A stretch of DNA of 64,000 nucleotides from Hevea brasiliensis (lineage: Eukaryota > Streptophyta > Magnoliopsida > Malpighiales > Euphorbiaceae). Below are positions 12,211-23,689 of the stretch, in pieces. A program made the position numbers and the translations under genes. The stretch covers positions 14,654,141 through 14,718,140 of the forward strand of contig NC_079507.1 in assembly GCF_030052815.1 (NCBI RefSeq). The letters run 5' to 3'. The stretch's first letter is position 1. Each line of letters opens with the position of its first letter. The notes under the pieces are model-generated. The model saw only the letters and a program-made list of their open reading frames with translations. It did no database searches and had not been told where the DNA came from.

Positions 12211-12433
12211 GGCCAATATTGGATGTACCTGAGGACATTAAAATTATTTGCATAATTACTGGCTCAATGGGATCAACTTAACTAATGCAAGATAAGTCAA
12301 TAATGGATGTACCTGAGATTTTGAGCATTAGGGGCTAGGTAAAGGATTGAACCTCACATGAGATGTGATGGGCAAGGAGTTGCTCACTTATAGTTTATTG
12401 TATTTCCAATAATGGATGTACCTGAGGATGATC
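12211..12433 (+). repeat. Three GGATGTACCTGAG motifs before gag (Cop1)
   Basis: Copies near 12214-12236, 12298-12317 and 12407-12433, each preceded by CAATAATG- or CAATATTG-like sequence. The same triplet occurs in Cop2 (19995-20023, 20112-20131, 20192-20218) and Cop3 (55103-55131, 55217-55239, 55298-55324). Confidence 0.75.
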
Positions 12434-12628
12434 AATAGAATTATAAGAATTCAATCACCCACTAGAAATCCATCCAACTAGGATTTCCGTTTTCTACTTT
12501 GGAAGTGTAGGATTCGCTAAGTTAGTGGGAGGACCAATTTGATTAAAAGACCATAATCATTTTGGTTAATTACACGATACATTTACCAATTAATCTGGTT
12601 ATTTTCTGCAATTAATTTTCTGATAAAA

Positions 12629-13392
12629 ATGAGCACAGAACAACCACCACCATCCAATATCTTTGCAAGCATACTTGATCACAATAGGTTGACAGGACCT
12701 AATCTGTCTGATTGGCTAAGAAATTTGAAACTTGTCCTGAACCTTGAACATATAGGATATGTTCTAGATTCAAATGTTCCTGGTCCCTTACCTCCAGAGG
12801 CCACACAAGAGGAACATGAAACTTTGGATAAGTAGAAGGAGCATGATATGAGAGCTAAGTGTTACATGCTTGCTTCCATGAGTAATGAGTTACAGAAGCA
12901 GCATGAGAACATGTTGAGTGCAAGTGAGATCCTCCTTCACCTATAAGAGTTGTATGGTGAGCACAGTAGGAATGCTAGGTATGAGATATCTAGGCAGCTG
13001 TTCCGCATGAGGATGTCTGAGGGACAGAATGTTGGGGATCATGTCCACAAGATGATTCGACTGATTGAGCAGTTGGAACATCTTGTCTTCAACATGGATT
13101 TCCAACTACAGACGGATTTGATCCTTCAGTCCCTTCCTGAGTCTTTTGGGAATTTTGTGACAAATTTCCATATGACTAAATAGGAATGCACCTTAGCTGG
13201 TTTACTCAACATGCTGGTTATTGCCATAAAGAATATGCCGGGCAATAAAGGAAAAGAGGTAGCTTTGATTGCATCTTCTTCTTCTAGAAAGTCCAACAAG
13301 AAAAGGGCAATAAGAAAAAGAAACCTCAGATTTCTGGTCCTTTGAAGAAAATAGCTAAACAGAAAAGGAAGACCAAAGCTGACAAATGCAAA
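12629..13392 (+). pseudogene. Cop1 gag (UBN2-type), broken
   Basis: Begins MSTEQPPPSNIFASILDHNR, followed by the LTGPNLSDWLRNLKLVL block of plant copia gag. Stops fall at 12833 (TAG where Cop2 has TGG), 12944 (TAA where Cop2 has CAA) and 13181 (TAG where Cop2 has CAG). Further on is a basic lysine-rich stretch and a possible frameshift near 13300. Gag forms the particle and binds RNA; here the usual zinc knuckle is only begun (KGKCFHC) and then replaced by a short tandem repeat. Confidence 0.8.
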
Positions 13393-13484
13393 GGAAAGTG
13401 TTTCCACTGCCAACAGGAAAGTGTTTCCATTACCAACAGGAAAGTGTATCCATTACCAGTAAGAAAGTGTTTCCACTGGCTAGA
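13393..13484 (+). repeat. Minisatellite in place of zinc knuckle and protease (Cop1)
   Basis: Four units, the first two exactly 23 bases apart, built on GGAAAGTGTTTCCA, which contains the inverted repeat GGAAA-GTG-TTTCC. Because the unit is not a multiple of three, successive units are read in different frames, although the frame stays open. In complete copia elements this position holds the rest of the CCHC knuckle and the aspartic protease. Confidence 0.85.
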
Positions 13485-14134
13485 GTATAGTAATCTAAAT
13501 GAATGCAATGCCATGGTGAAAACTAACTCAAGTTCAAAATATATTTGGCACTTAAGGTTATGTCATGTTGCAGAAGATAGGATTGCAAAACTGGAGAAAA
13601 TGGGGATTCTATCCTCATTGGACTCTGAGCCTACTCCAACTTGTGAATCTTGCCTTCAGGGCAAAATGACTATATCACCCTTTGTTGGACAAGGGCTAAG
13701 AGCTGAAAATATTTTGGAGCTAATACATAGTGATGTATGTGGTCCATTTAAAGAAATGGCTAGAGGGGGCTTTCATTATTTTATTACCTTTACTGATTAT
13801 AAATCAAGATTTGGGTATTTGTATTTAATGAAATACAAACATGAATCCTTTGAAAAGTTTAAAGAATTTAAATCTGAAGTAGAAAATCAAACAGGAAAGA
13901 GTATTAAAGCTCTTTGATCAGATCGTGGAGGTGAATATTTGAGTACTGAATTTGACGAATACTTGAGAGAGCATGGCATTGTTTCTCAGCTGACTCCTCT
14001 AGGAACACCACAGCTGAATGGTGTATCTGAAAGGAGAGATCATACCCTATTGGATATGGTACATAGTATGATGAACTATACTGATATGCCAATCTTTTTT
14101 TGGGGATTTGCATTAGAATCAGCTTTGTATATTC
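13485..14134 (+). pseudogene. Cop1 pol part 1: GAG-pre-integrase and integrase
   Basis: The frame passes into the GAG-pre-integrase domain (YIWHLRLCHVAEDRIAKLEK, with C-X2-C at CESCLQGK) and then the integrase core (LIHSDVCGPF, the first catalytic Asp). A TGA at 13915 replaces the CGA arginine codon seen in Cop2. The core continues through the second Asp region (FDEYLREHGI) and the catalytic Glu area (NGVSERR) before Cop2 cuts it at 14135; it resumes at 23690. The protease that should precede this region is absent. Confidence 0.82.
14130..14134 (+). repeat. Cop2 target-site duplication, left
   Basis: TATTC, repeated exactly at 23690-23694 on the other side of Cop2. Removing Cop2 and one copy rejoins the Cop1 integrase sequence in register with Cop2 and Cop3. 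Confidence 0.92.
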
Positions 14135-16241
14135 TGAAGGAATGAAAGCGTGAAAAACACAAGTTTATACCATTAAATTCAAAAATTTTCACCTAGGGGT
14201 CACATGCATCATGCAAGATTTATTTTTATCTATTTGATTTCAATGATAAACAACATATTAAAACTCTTTTAATATGTTTTTTGGATCTGTATTTGCCATT
14301 TAAGATTTTAAAATTAATCAGATTAATTTTAGAACCCTAGATTAAATCAAGAATGATTACACTAACCTCTTGATGCACTGTAGCGTGTCTGCGCCTTTGA
14401 GATTCGTCTTCAGGATACCAGATGTTGTCCCTCTAACTTGTCCACACCAAGAACACCTATGGCAGCCCTTGAATAGCTTCTAAAGCTTTTTCTATTAATT
14501 AGAAAATCAAGTTCTGCCTTTTAAGAGATTAAAGATGTAAACAGGACACTAGAAACAATTTCTAGTGTTCTTAATTCAAGAGATTGATGGCTAATCTCTT
14601 TGAATTGATAAGAGATGAAGAAGAAGAGATAAAAACCCTCAAAGTGGCGTGACAAAGGAGTGTGGCTGCTGGTTGTGTTTTATTTTCTCATAACAACACT
14701 TAAATAGCTAGGTTAACACATTAAACCCTTGCCACATGTCACCCTTTGATTAGCTCTAGGTTTAAGTGACCCAATCACATTGTGCCAAGTGTCAAACCTA
14801 TATTTAATCTTGATTTTAATCGTCTTACATGATTAAAAAAACATTTGGCAAGCTTATGTGTTATGCCATGTGTCACCATCTCATGGTGCCACGTGTCACA
14901 CTGCAAAATGACCAAAATGCCCCTGTGTCTTAATTTTGAGTTCTTAACCCAAAATAATTATTTTCTTCTTCTAATTAATTTATATCAAATATAAATTAAT
15001 TAATTAATCTCTATTAATTAATTTCTCATTAATTAAATTCATATTTAAACACTTTAAATATAAATTTAACTTATATTATACATCCAATAATCTAGATTTG
15101 GTTTCAAGTCATGCTAGGGACTTTGCAATCTAATTGCAAACCAAACCTATTTAATTAATCAATTAAACTCTTTAATTAATTAATTAAATCTTATTTAAAT
15201 AGGTGATAACTTGTGTATGTGTGTGACTTACTAGGCTCATCACTAATTGGCAATGAGACATGATATCAACTCTTAATATCATTAGAACTCTTTCTTACCA
15301 TAAATGATTTCTCTAAATCATTTTATGAACCTCATAGACCATGGTTAACACCTAGCATAGCATGCCATGGCCACCCAATTAGTAATAAGGTTTACCTTAA
15401 ATGAACCTATAATCATATGTTACCATGCACTAGAATCTCTCTGTTACAAAATCCCAACTCAAGCTGGAGTCATGGTTTATGTCAAACTCCATTTGCTATG
15501 AATATTATGTTCTCTTTTAATTCCAGTTCTTGATTAAAAAGATTTTCTCATCAGAAACTCTTTTTGAATAAATCTATCTGTCCTGGCCAGGAACTTGAAA
15601 CATCAAGAACAATTAAATGAACATAGGATTTTATCTCTATTTACTTAGAGGAACAGATTCCATCTTGATCAACACCTACCTCCATATATAACTAGTAGAA
15701 GCCAACACATGCCCATATACCCATACACAGTACAAGTATGAAAGTAGTATCAAACTCAAACTACCTACATACAAGATAACTGTGCTATCTCAAGTCTAAA
15801 GATTATATGCACTGATATGATTTATGACAAAACATTGACAAGAGTAAACTCCATGTGCTTGTCATAAGTGTCACTGGTTCGACCTACTTATCATTTATAA
15901 GTGCCTATCATGTTTGTTATATGGCATGAGACTCACCATTCCATCTTATTTATATCTCATATAAATAACTTGGGACCAAACATGAATACAATCTTTCTGG
16001 ATAAGTCATGTCCTTATTATGAAGTATCCTCGATTGTGAACCTATTTATGATACTTTGTGCTAGAAATATTGTCACTCATATTCTTAACAACTTAAGAAT
16101 AATATTTCTAACAAAATATCAATGGACCTTTTCTATTACACATAAATATATTATATAAATAGAAAAGTGGAAATGCCATTTATTAATAAAATATGTACAA
16201 GATACATACTAAATGATATGCTCTAGGGCATACTACTAACA
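14135..16241 (-). repeat. Cop2 3' LTR
   Basis: 2107 bases, reading TGAAGGAATGAAAGCG at the left and ending CTACTAACA on the right (plus strand). Its promoter TATA is changed to CTATTTAAG. A plus-strand frame of 85 codons here is shared with other LTR copies but has no ATG start. Confidence 0.92.
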
Positions 16242-16250
16242 ATCTCCCAC
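16242..16250 (-). other. Cop2 polypurine tract
   Basis: GTGGGAGAT on the minus strand directly before the 3' LTR; identical to the tract before the Cop1 3' LTR. Confidence 0.85.
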
Positions 16251-16255
16251 TAGCA

Positions 16256-18960
16256 CTAGAGCCATTCATTACAATATCTTAGACCTATCTTCTCAAGATG
16301 TCGGTCTAACTGAGTCTGTGACATAGGCTTAGTGAATGGATCAACTGGATTTTAAGCTGATGCTATTTTCTGCATGGCTAAATCGCCTTACCCAACTATA
16401 TCTCTGATAATGTGGTAGTGCCTTTCTATGTGTTTGGATTTTGGGTGAGACCTTAGTTCCTTAGCCTGTATGACTACTCCATTGTTGTCACAGTGTAATG
16501 GAACCACGACTCAATGGTAGGAACTACTGTAAGTTCATCACGAACTTTTTAATCCAAACGACTTCCTTTGCAAAGATTCGATGCAAGAATATACTCACCT
16601 CGTAGTGGAATCTGCAATGCGTGCTCGCTTGGAACTCTTCCAACTGACTGCACCTCCATTACAAATGAACACATATCCAGAGGTAGACTTTCTATCATCG
16701 ATATCTGATTGGAAATCAGAATCAGTATAACCATCCAATTGCAAGTCTCCACCTCCATAAATCAAGAATAATCCTTAGTTCTTCTCAAGTACTTAAGAAT
16801 ATTCTTGACAGCTATCCAGTGTTCCAAACCTGGATTGGATTGATACCTGCTAGTCAAAGTAACAGCATATGCGATATCTGGCTTAGTACACAACATTGCA
16901 TATATTAAACTTCCAATAGTCGAAGCACATGGAATCCTGGCCATCTTATCTCTTTCTTCAAGTGTCTTTGGAGACATCTCTTTAGAAAGATGGATACCAT
17001 GTCTCACTGGTAACAATCCTCTCTTGGAATCAAGCATGTTAAACCTCTTTAACACCTTTTCCAAGTATAGACTTTGGGATAAACCAATTATTCGTTTCGC
17101 TCTATCTCTATAGATGCGAATCCCAAGAATATAGGTTGCCTCCCCTAAGTCTTTCATGGAGAATGTATTTGACAACCATACCTTTATAGTCGTCAACATA
17201 CCTGTGTCATTACCCATCAACAGTATGTCATCCACATATAAGACAAGGAAAGTGATAGCACTGTCACTAACCTTCTTATATACACATGGCTCATCCTCAT
17301 TTTTTATAAAACTAAAGGATTTAATGGCTTCATCAAAACGGATGTTCCAACTCCTCGAAGCTTGTTTCAACCCATAAATGGATCGCTTTAGCTTGCATAC
17401 CTTGGAACCATTTTGGGATTCAAAACCCTTAGGTTGTTCCATGAAAATGTTTTCTTCAATGTATCCATTGAGAAAAGCTGTTTTGACATCCATCTGCCAA
17501 ATCTCATAATCATAGTACGCAGCTATTGCTAATAAAATCCTAATTGATTTAAGCATGGCAACAGGCGAGAAAGTCTCCTCATAGTCGATTCCTTGCCTTT
17601 GGCGAAACCCTTTCGCTACTAGCCTTGCTTTATAGGTCTCTACCTTTCCATCAGAACTAATTTCTTCTTGAAAACCCATTTGTTCCCTATAGGTACAATA
17701 CCTTCAGGTGGGTCAACAAGATCCCAAACTTGATTCTCATACATGGAATCAATCTCGGATTTCATAGCATCAATCCATTTTGAAGAGTCTATATCTGATA
17801 TAGCTTCTTCATAGGTAAGTGGATCATCTCCATTATCTTCTTCTTCATGAGTATACAACTCTTGTTCTTCTTCATGAAGAAAACCATATCTCACTGGTGG
17901 GTGAGATACCCTAGTTGTTCTACGAGGAACAGCTGTAGATGTTTCATCAACGGGTATAGGTTGACTAGATGGATCTATATCCATCTGATCTGTTGGTTGG
18001 TCAGAATTCTCCAATTCTAACTCTATTTGCCTTCCTTTGCCTCCTTCTTGGATAAATTAATGTTCAAGAAATGTGGCATCTCTACTTATCACAACTTTTG
18101 TGAAGTAGGCAAATAAAATAATATCCAAAACTATCTTTTGGATATCCAACAAATCGACCCTTTTCTGATCTGGTCTCCAATTTATCAGTGTTCAGCTTTT
18201 TGATATAAGCTGGACAACCCCAAATCTTAACATGCTTAAGACTTGGTTTTCTTCCATGCCATATCTCATAAGGTGTGGAAGAAACTGATTTTGATAGAAT
18301 CCTATTCAGAATATACAAAGCTGATTCTAATGCAAATCCCCAAAAGGAGATTGGCATATCAGTATAGCTCATCATACTACGTACCATATCCAATAGGGTA
18401 CGATTTCTCTTTTAAGATACACCATTCAGCTGTGGCGTTCCTGGAGGAGTCAGCTGAGAAACAATGCCATGCTCTCTCAAGTATTCATCAAATTCAGTAC
18501 TCAAATATTCACCTCTGCGATCTGATCGAAGAGCTTTAATATTCGTTCCTGTTTGATTTTCTACTTCAGATTTAAATTCTTTGAACTTTTCAAAAGATTC
18601 ATGTTTGTATTTCATCAAATACAAATACCCAAACCTTGATTTATCATCAGTAAAGGTAATAAAATAATGAAAGCCCCCTTTAGCCATTTCTTTAAATGGA
18701 CCACATACATCACTATGTATTAGCTCCAAAATATTTTCAGCTCTTAGCCCTTGTCCAACAAAGGGTGATCTAGTCATTTTGCCCTTAAGGCAAGATTCAC
18801 AAGTTGAAGTAGGCTCAGAGCCCAATGAGGATAAAATCCCCATTTTCTCCAGTTTTGCAATCCTATCTTCTGTAACATGACATAACCTTAAGTGCCAAAT
18901 ATATTTTGAACTTGAGTTGGTTTTCACCATGGCATTGCATTCATTTAGATTGCTATACTG
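16256..18960 (-). pseudogene. Cop2 pol: GAG-pre-integrase, integrase, RT, RNase H
   Basis: Right to left: GAG-pre-integrase (CESCLKGK) and integrase core (LIHSDVCGPF) to about 18412, where a TAA interrupts NGVS; then integrase C-terminus and a linker rich in acidic residues (18082-18014 and on). The RT starts around 17800 (NKWVF) and shifts frame near 17650. The 305-residue RT frame (16762-17679) has WQMDVKTAFLNG and the catalytic YVDDILLMG, then the RNase H region begins ([16 protein letters not shown]). RNase H downstream of 16760 is shifted and broken. The pol stop is at 16256. RT would copy the RNA into DNA and integrase would insert it. Confidence 0.85.
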
Positions 18961-19044
18961 CCGCTGGAAACACTTTCTTCGGCAATGGAAACACTTTCTG
19001 TTGGTAATGGAAACACTTTCTGTTAAGTGGAGACACTTTCCTTT
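18961..19044 (-). repeat. Minisatellite in place of zinc knuckle and protease (Cop2)
   Basis: Units starting at 18965, 18986, 19008 and 19028 carry TGGAAACACTTTC (reverse of the Cop1 unit). Spacing is 20-22 bases. It sits exactly where it does in Cop1 and Cop3. Confidence 0.85.
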
Positions 19045-19800
19045 GCCTTTATCAGCTCTAGTCTTCCTTTTCTGTTTAGCTATTTTATTGGAAGGACCAG
19101 GAATCTGAGGTTTCTTTTTCTTATTGCCCTTCTTCTTGTTGGACTTTCCAGCATAAGAAGATGCAACCAAAGCTACCTCTTTTCCTTTATTACCTAGCAT
19201 ATTCTTTTGGGCAATAACCAGCATGTTGAGTAAACCAGCTAAGGTGCATTCCTGTTTAGTCATATGGAAATTTGTCACAAAATTCCCAAAAGACTCAGGA
19301 AGGGACTGAAGGATCAAATCCGTCAGAAGTTGGAAATCCATCTTCAACTCAAGATGTTACAACCGCTCAATCACCGAATCATCTTGTGGACATGATCCCC
19401 AACATTCTGCCCTCGGACATCCTCATACGGAATAGTGTCTAGATATCTCATACCTAGCATTCTGTTGTGCTCACCATACAACTCTTGTAGGTGAAGGAGG
19501 ATCTCACTCGCACTGTATGTTCTCATGTTGCTTCTGTAACTCATTACTCATGGAAGCAAGCATGTAACACTTAGCTCTCATATCATGCTCCTTCCACTTG
19601 TCCAAAGTTTCATGTTCCTCTTGTGTGGCCTCTGGAGGTAAGGGACCAAGAACATTTGAATCTAGAACATATCCTATATGTTCAAGGTTTAGGACAAGTT
19701 TCAAATTTCTTAGCCAATCAGACAGATTAGGTCCTGTCAACCTATTGTGATCAAGTATGCTTGCAAGGATATTGGATGGTGGTGGTTGTTTTGTGCTCAT
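19045..19800 (-). pseudogene. Cop2 gag (UBN2-type), frameshifted
   Basis: Starts at the ATG at 19800 (MSTKQPPPSNILASILDHNR). The first 98 codons are open and then the frame is lost around 19350-19510; the C-terminal part is readable again from 19347 (DFQLLTDLILQSLPESFGNF). It ends in a lysine-rich basic tail (KKKGNKKKKPQ). Position 19254-19256 has CAG where Cop1 and Cop3 both have TAG. The zinc knuckle is missing. Confidence 0.82.
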
Positions 19801-21571
19801 TTTTATCAGAAAATTAACTACAAAAAATAACCAGATTAATTAGTAAATGTATCATGTAATTAACCAAAATGATTATGGTCTTTTAATCAAATTGGTCCTC
19901 CCACTAACTTAGCGAATCCTACACTTCCAAAGTAGAAAACGGAAATCCTAGTTGGATGGATTTCTAGTGGGTGATTGAATTCTTATAATTCTATTGATCA
20001 TCCTCAGGTACATCCATTATTGGAATTACAATAAACTATAAGTGAGCAACTCCTTGCCCATCACATCTCATGTGAGGTTCAATCCTTTACCTAGCCCCTA
20101 ATGCTCAAAATCTCAGGTACATCCATTATTGACTTATCTTGCATTACTTAAGTTGATCCCATTGAGCCAGTAATTATGCAAATAATTTTAATGTCCTCAG
20201 GTACATCCAATATTGGCCACTAAACCATTTACATATTTACAACATCTCATGCTTAACAATTATTCTTAAGAAAATCTCTTAAATAAATTGCATCTTATGC
20301 AACTATTTAAAATTTCTTAAAATAATTGCCCCAATGGAGGGCCTATATTATAATTACTTTAATTATAGCATTTCCAACTTAATCATTTGTTTGGAAGATT
20401 TTATGGTCATTCTATTTACTATTAAGGTCTCACTTTGCACATTATCCATTTAGCATGCATATATCATATAATTGCATACATTCCCATACATCTCATGCAT
20501 TCATGGATAAGCAGTAAATATGGTATGATCATGGACTTTCTAAGGGATTCAATTCTGAGCCACCAAGAATTGAATCAGGGCATTCCTAGGTGCATTTCAT
20601 TCATTCATTTTACAAGAGTTGCTGAAGGAGTACATAATCAACACTTGATCTTGAATTCCTCTCACTGGTCCCACCAATGCTCTTGACCTCCTTGAACTTC
20701 TTGCAATCCAATATTATATAGTAATCCTTGGCATACCAAGGCGAATTTACAAGAACTTAAATAAATGAAATTACAACCCAAAAATTATTACAAACTTAAT
20801 AATACACACCCAAAATAAATTAAAATAAATTAATTAATTTACAATCCCAAAGAAACATAAAAGAAATAAATCAAATCATATTGGTCTTTTATAGTCCATG
20901 ATCATCCATCATGCATATCACTATTTAACAATTAAATAAAACATACATACTTAAATTAAATTGAATATCTCATATTCAACTTAAAAATCCAGATTTGAAT
21001 ATGATTCAAATAAATTTAAAAATTCAGATTTGAATCTCATTCAAACAAATTTAAAAATTCAGATTTGAATCACATTCAAACAACTTCAAAAATTCAGATT
21101 TGAATCACATTCAAACATTTTTTAAAAAATCAGATTTGAATCACATTCAAACATTTTTTAAAAAATCAGATCTGAATTTTATTCAATCAATTTTAAAAAA
21201 TCAGATTTAAATATGATTCAAACAACTTTAAAAATTCAGATTTGAATCACATTCAAACAACTTTTAAAATTCAGATTTGAATCACATTCAAACAATTTTT
21301 AAAATTCTGATTTGAATCATAATTTAATTGTGTGATAAAAACTACTAAATAAACACTTTAATTAGTCAAAGAATAGGCCTTAGATCATACAACAATTGCA
21401 GAATTAAAAGCCAAACCTTAAACCACCCATGGAAGCCAAACCATGCGCACCATTGATGGTATTTTTTCAAGTATGCCGCCAACTTCCTTTGCAACCAGCA
21501 ATGAACTTTTGATCTCATGATCAAACACACAATTAAATCATATAATCAACAATCTAAATGGCAAATATAGT
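19801..21571 (-). other. Cop2 leader, non-coding
   Basis: Mirror of the Cop1 leader, with the three GGATGTACCTGAG motifs nearest gag and the hairpin array at 20985-21335. No gene is visible. Confidence 0.75.
20985..21335 (-). repeat. Cop2 leader array of hairpin units
   Basis: About nine units with cores such as TTTGAATCACATTCAAA on the plus strand. Unit order and number closely follow the Cop1 array, so the array predates both insertions. Confidence 0.85.
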
Positions 21572-21584
21572 GGCTCTGATACCA
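21572..21584 (-). other. Cop2 primer binding site (initiator tRNA-Met)
   Basis: Minus strand TGGTATCAGAGCC next to the 5' LTR end at 21587. Confidence 0.9.
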
Positions 21585-21586
21585 AT

Positions 21587-23689
21587 TGAAGAAACGGAAG
21601 CGTGAAAAACACAAGTTTATACCATTGAATTCAAAAATTTTCACCTAGGGTCACATGCATCATGCAAGATTTATTTTTATCTATTTGATTTCAATGATAA
21701 ACAACATATTAAAACTCTTTTAATATGTTTTTGGATCTGTATTTGCCATTTAAGATTTTAAAATTAATCAGATTAATTTTAGAACCCTAGATTAAATCAA
21801 GAACGATTACACTAACATCTTGATGCACTGCAGATGTCTGCGCCGTTGAGATTCGTCTTCAGGACACCAGATGTTGTCACTCTAGCTTGTCCACACCAAG
21901 AACACCTATGGCAGCCCTTGAATAGCTTCTAAAGCTTTTTCTATTAATTAGAAAATCAAGTTCTGCCTTTTAAGAGATTAAAGATGTAAACAGGACACTA
22001 GAAACAATTTCTAGTGTTCTTAATTCAAGAGATTGATGGCTAATCTCTTTGAATTGATAAGAGATGAAGAAGAAGAGATAAAAACCCTCAAAGTGGAGTG
22101 ACAAAGGAGTGTGGCTGCTGGTTGTGTTTTATTTTCTCATAACAACACTTAAATAGCTAGGTTAACACATTAAACCCTTGCCACATGTTACCCTTTGATT
22201 AGCTCTAGGTTTAAGTGACCAAATCACATTGTGCCAAGTGTCAAACCTATATTTAATCTTGATTTTAATCATCTTACATGATTAAAAAAACATTTGGCAA
22301 GCTTATGTGTTATGCCATGTGTCACCATCTCATGGTGCCACGTGTCACACTGCAAAATAACCAAAATGCCCCTGTGTCTTAATTTTGAGTTCTTAACCCA
22401 AAATAATTATTTTCTTCTTCTAATTAATTTATATCAAATATAAATTAATTAATTAATTAACCTCTATTAATTAATTTCTCATTAATTAAATTCATATTTA
22501 AACACTTTAAATATAAATTTAACTTATATTATACATCCAATAATCTAGATTTGGTTTCAAGTCATGCTAGGGACTTTGTAATCTAATTGCAAACCAAACC
22601 TATTTAATTAATCAATTAAACTCTTTAATTAATTAATTAAATCATATTTAAATAGGTGATAACTTGTGTATGTGTGTGACTTACTAGGCTCATCACTAAT
22701 TGGCAATGAGACATGATATCAACTCTTAATATCATTAGAACTCTTTCTTACCATAAATGATTTCTCTAAATCATTTTATGAACCTCATAGACCATGGTTA
22801 ACACCTAGCATAGCATGCCATGGCCACCCAATTAGTAATAAGGTTTACCTTAAATGAACCTATAATCATATGTTACCATGCACTAGAATCTCTCTGTTAC
22901 AAAATCCCAACTCAAGCCGAGTCATGGTTTATGTCAAACTCCATTTGCTATGAATATTATGTTCTCTTTTAATTCCAGTTCTTGATTAAAAGATTTTCTC
23001 ATCGAAACTCTTTTCGAATAAATCTATCTGTCTGGCCAGAACTTGAAACATCAAGAACAATTAAATGAACATAGGATTTTATCTCTATTTACTTAGAGGA
23101 ACAGATTCCATCTTGATCAACACCTACCTCCATATATAACTAGTAAGAGCCAACACATGCCCATATACCCATACACAGTATAAATGTGAATGCAGTATCA
23201 AACTCAAACTACCTATATACAAGATAACTGTGCTATCTCAGGTCTAAAGATTATATGCACTGATATGATTTATGACAAAACATTGACAAGAGTAAACTCC
23301 ATGTGCTTGTCATAAGTGTCACTGGTTCGGCCTACTTATCATTTATAAGTGCCTATCATGTTTGTTATATGGCATGAGACTCACCATTCCATCTTATTTA
23401 TATCTCATATAAATAACTTTGGAACAAACATGAATACAATCTTTCTGGATAAGTCATGTCCTTATTATGAAGTATCCTCGATTGTGAACCTATTTATGAT
23501 ACTTTGTGGTAGAAATATTGTCACTCATATTCTTAACAACTTAAGAATAATATTTCTAACAAAATATCAATGGACTTTTTCTATTACACATAAATATATT
23601 ATATAAACAGAAAAGTGGAAATGCCATTTATTAATAAAATATGTACAAGATACATACTAAATGATATGCTCTAGGGTATACTACTAACA
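21587..23689 (-). repeat. Cop2 5' LTR
   Basis: 2103 bases, nearly identical to 14135-16241 except for scattered substitutions and a tight cluster of one-base deletions at about 22917-23042. Ends CTACTAACA at 23689, then the TATTC duplication. Confidence 0.92.

Larger units (their letters stand above)
10859..12628 (+). other. Cop1 leader, non-coding
   Basis: Long untranslated leader between primer site and gag ATG. It contains an array of about nine hairpin-forming units (11105-11465) and three copies of a motif around GGATGTACCTGAG (12211-12433). No open frame is conserved with the Cop2 leader. The length is large for a copia leader. Confidence 0.75.
14135..23689 (-). mobile_element. Cop2: Ty1/copia element inserted antisense in Cop1
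   Basis: A full-length 9.55-kb member of the Cop1 family, oriented right to left: 5' LTR 21587-23689, primer site 21572-21584, leader, gag, pol, polypurine tract 16242-16250 and 3' LTR 14135-16241. Flanked by a perfect TATTC duplication. Coding is broken by at least two frameshifts and one stop, but it is less decayed than Cop1, as expected from its being nested inside it. Confidence 0.93.
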
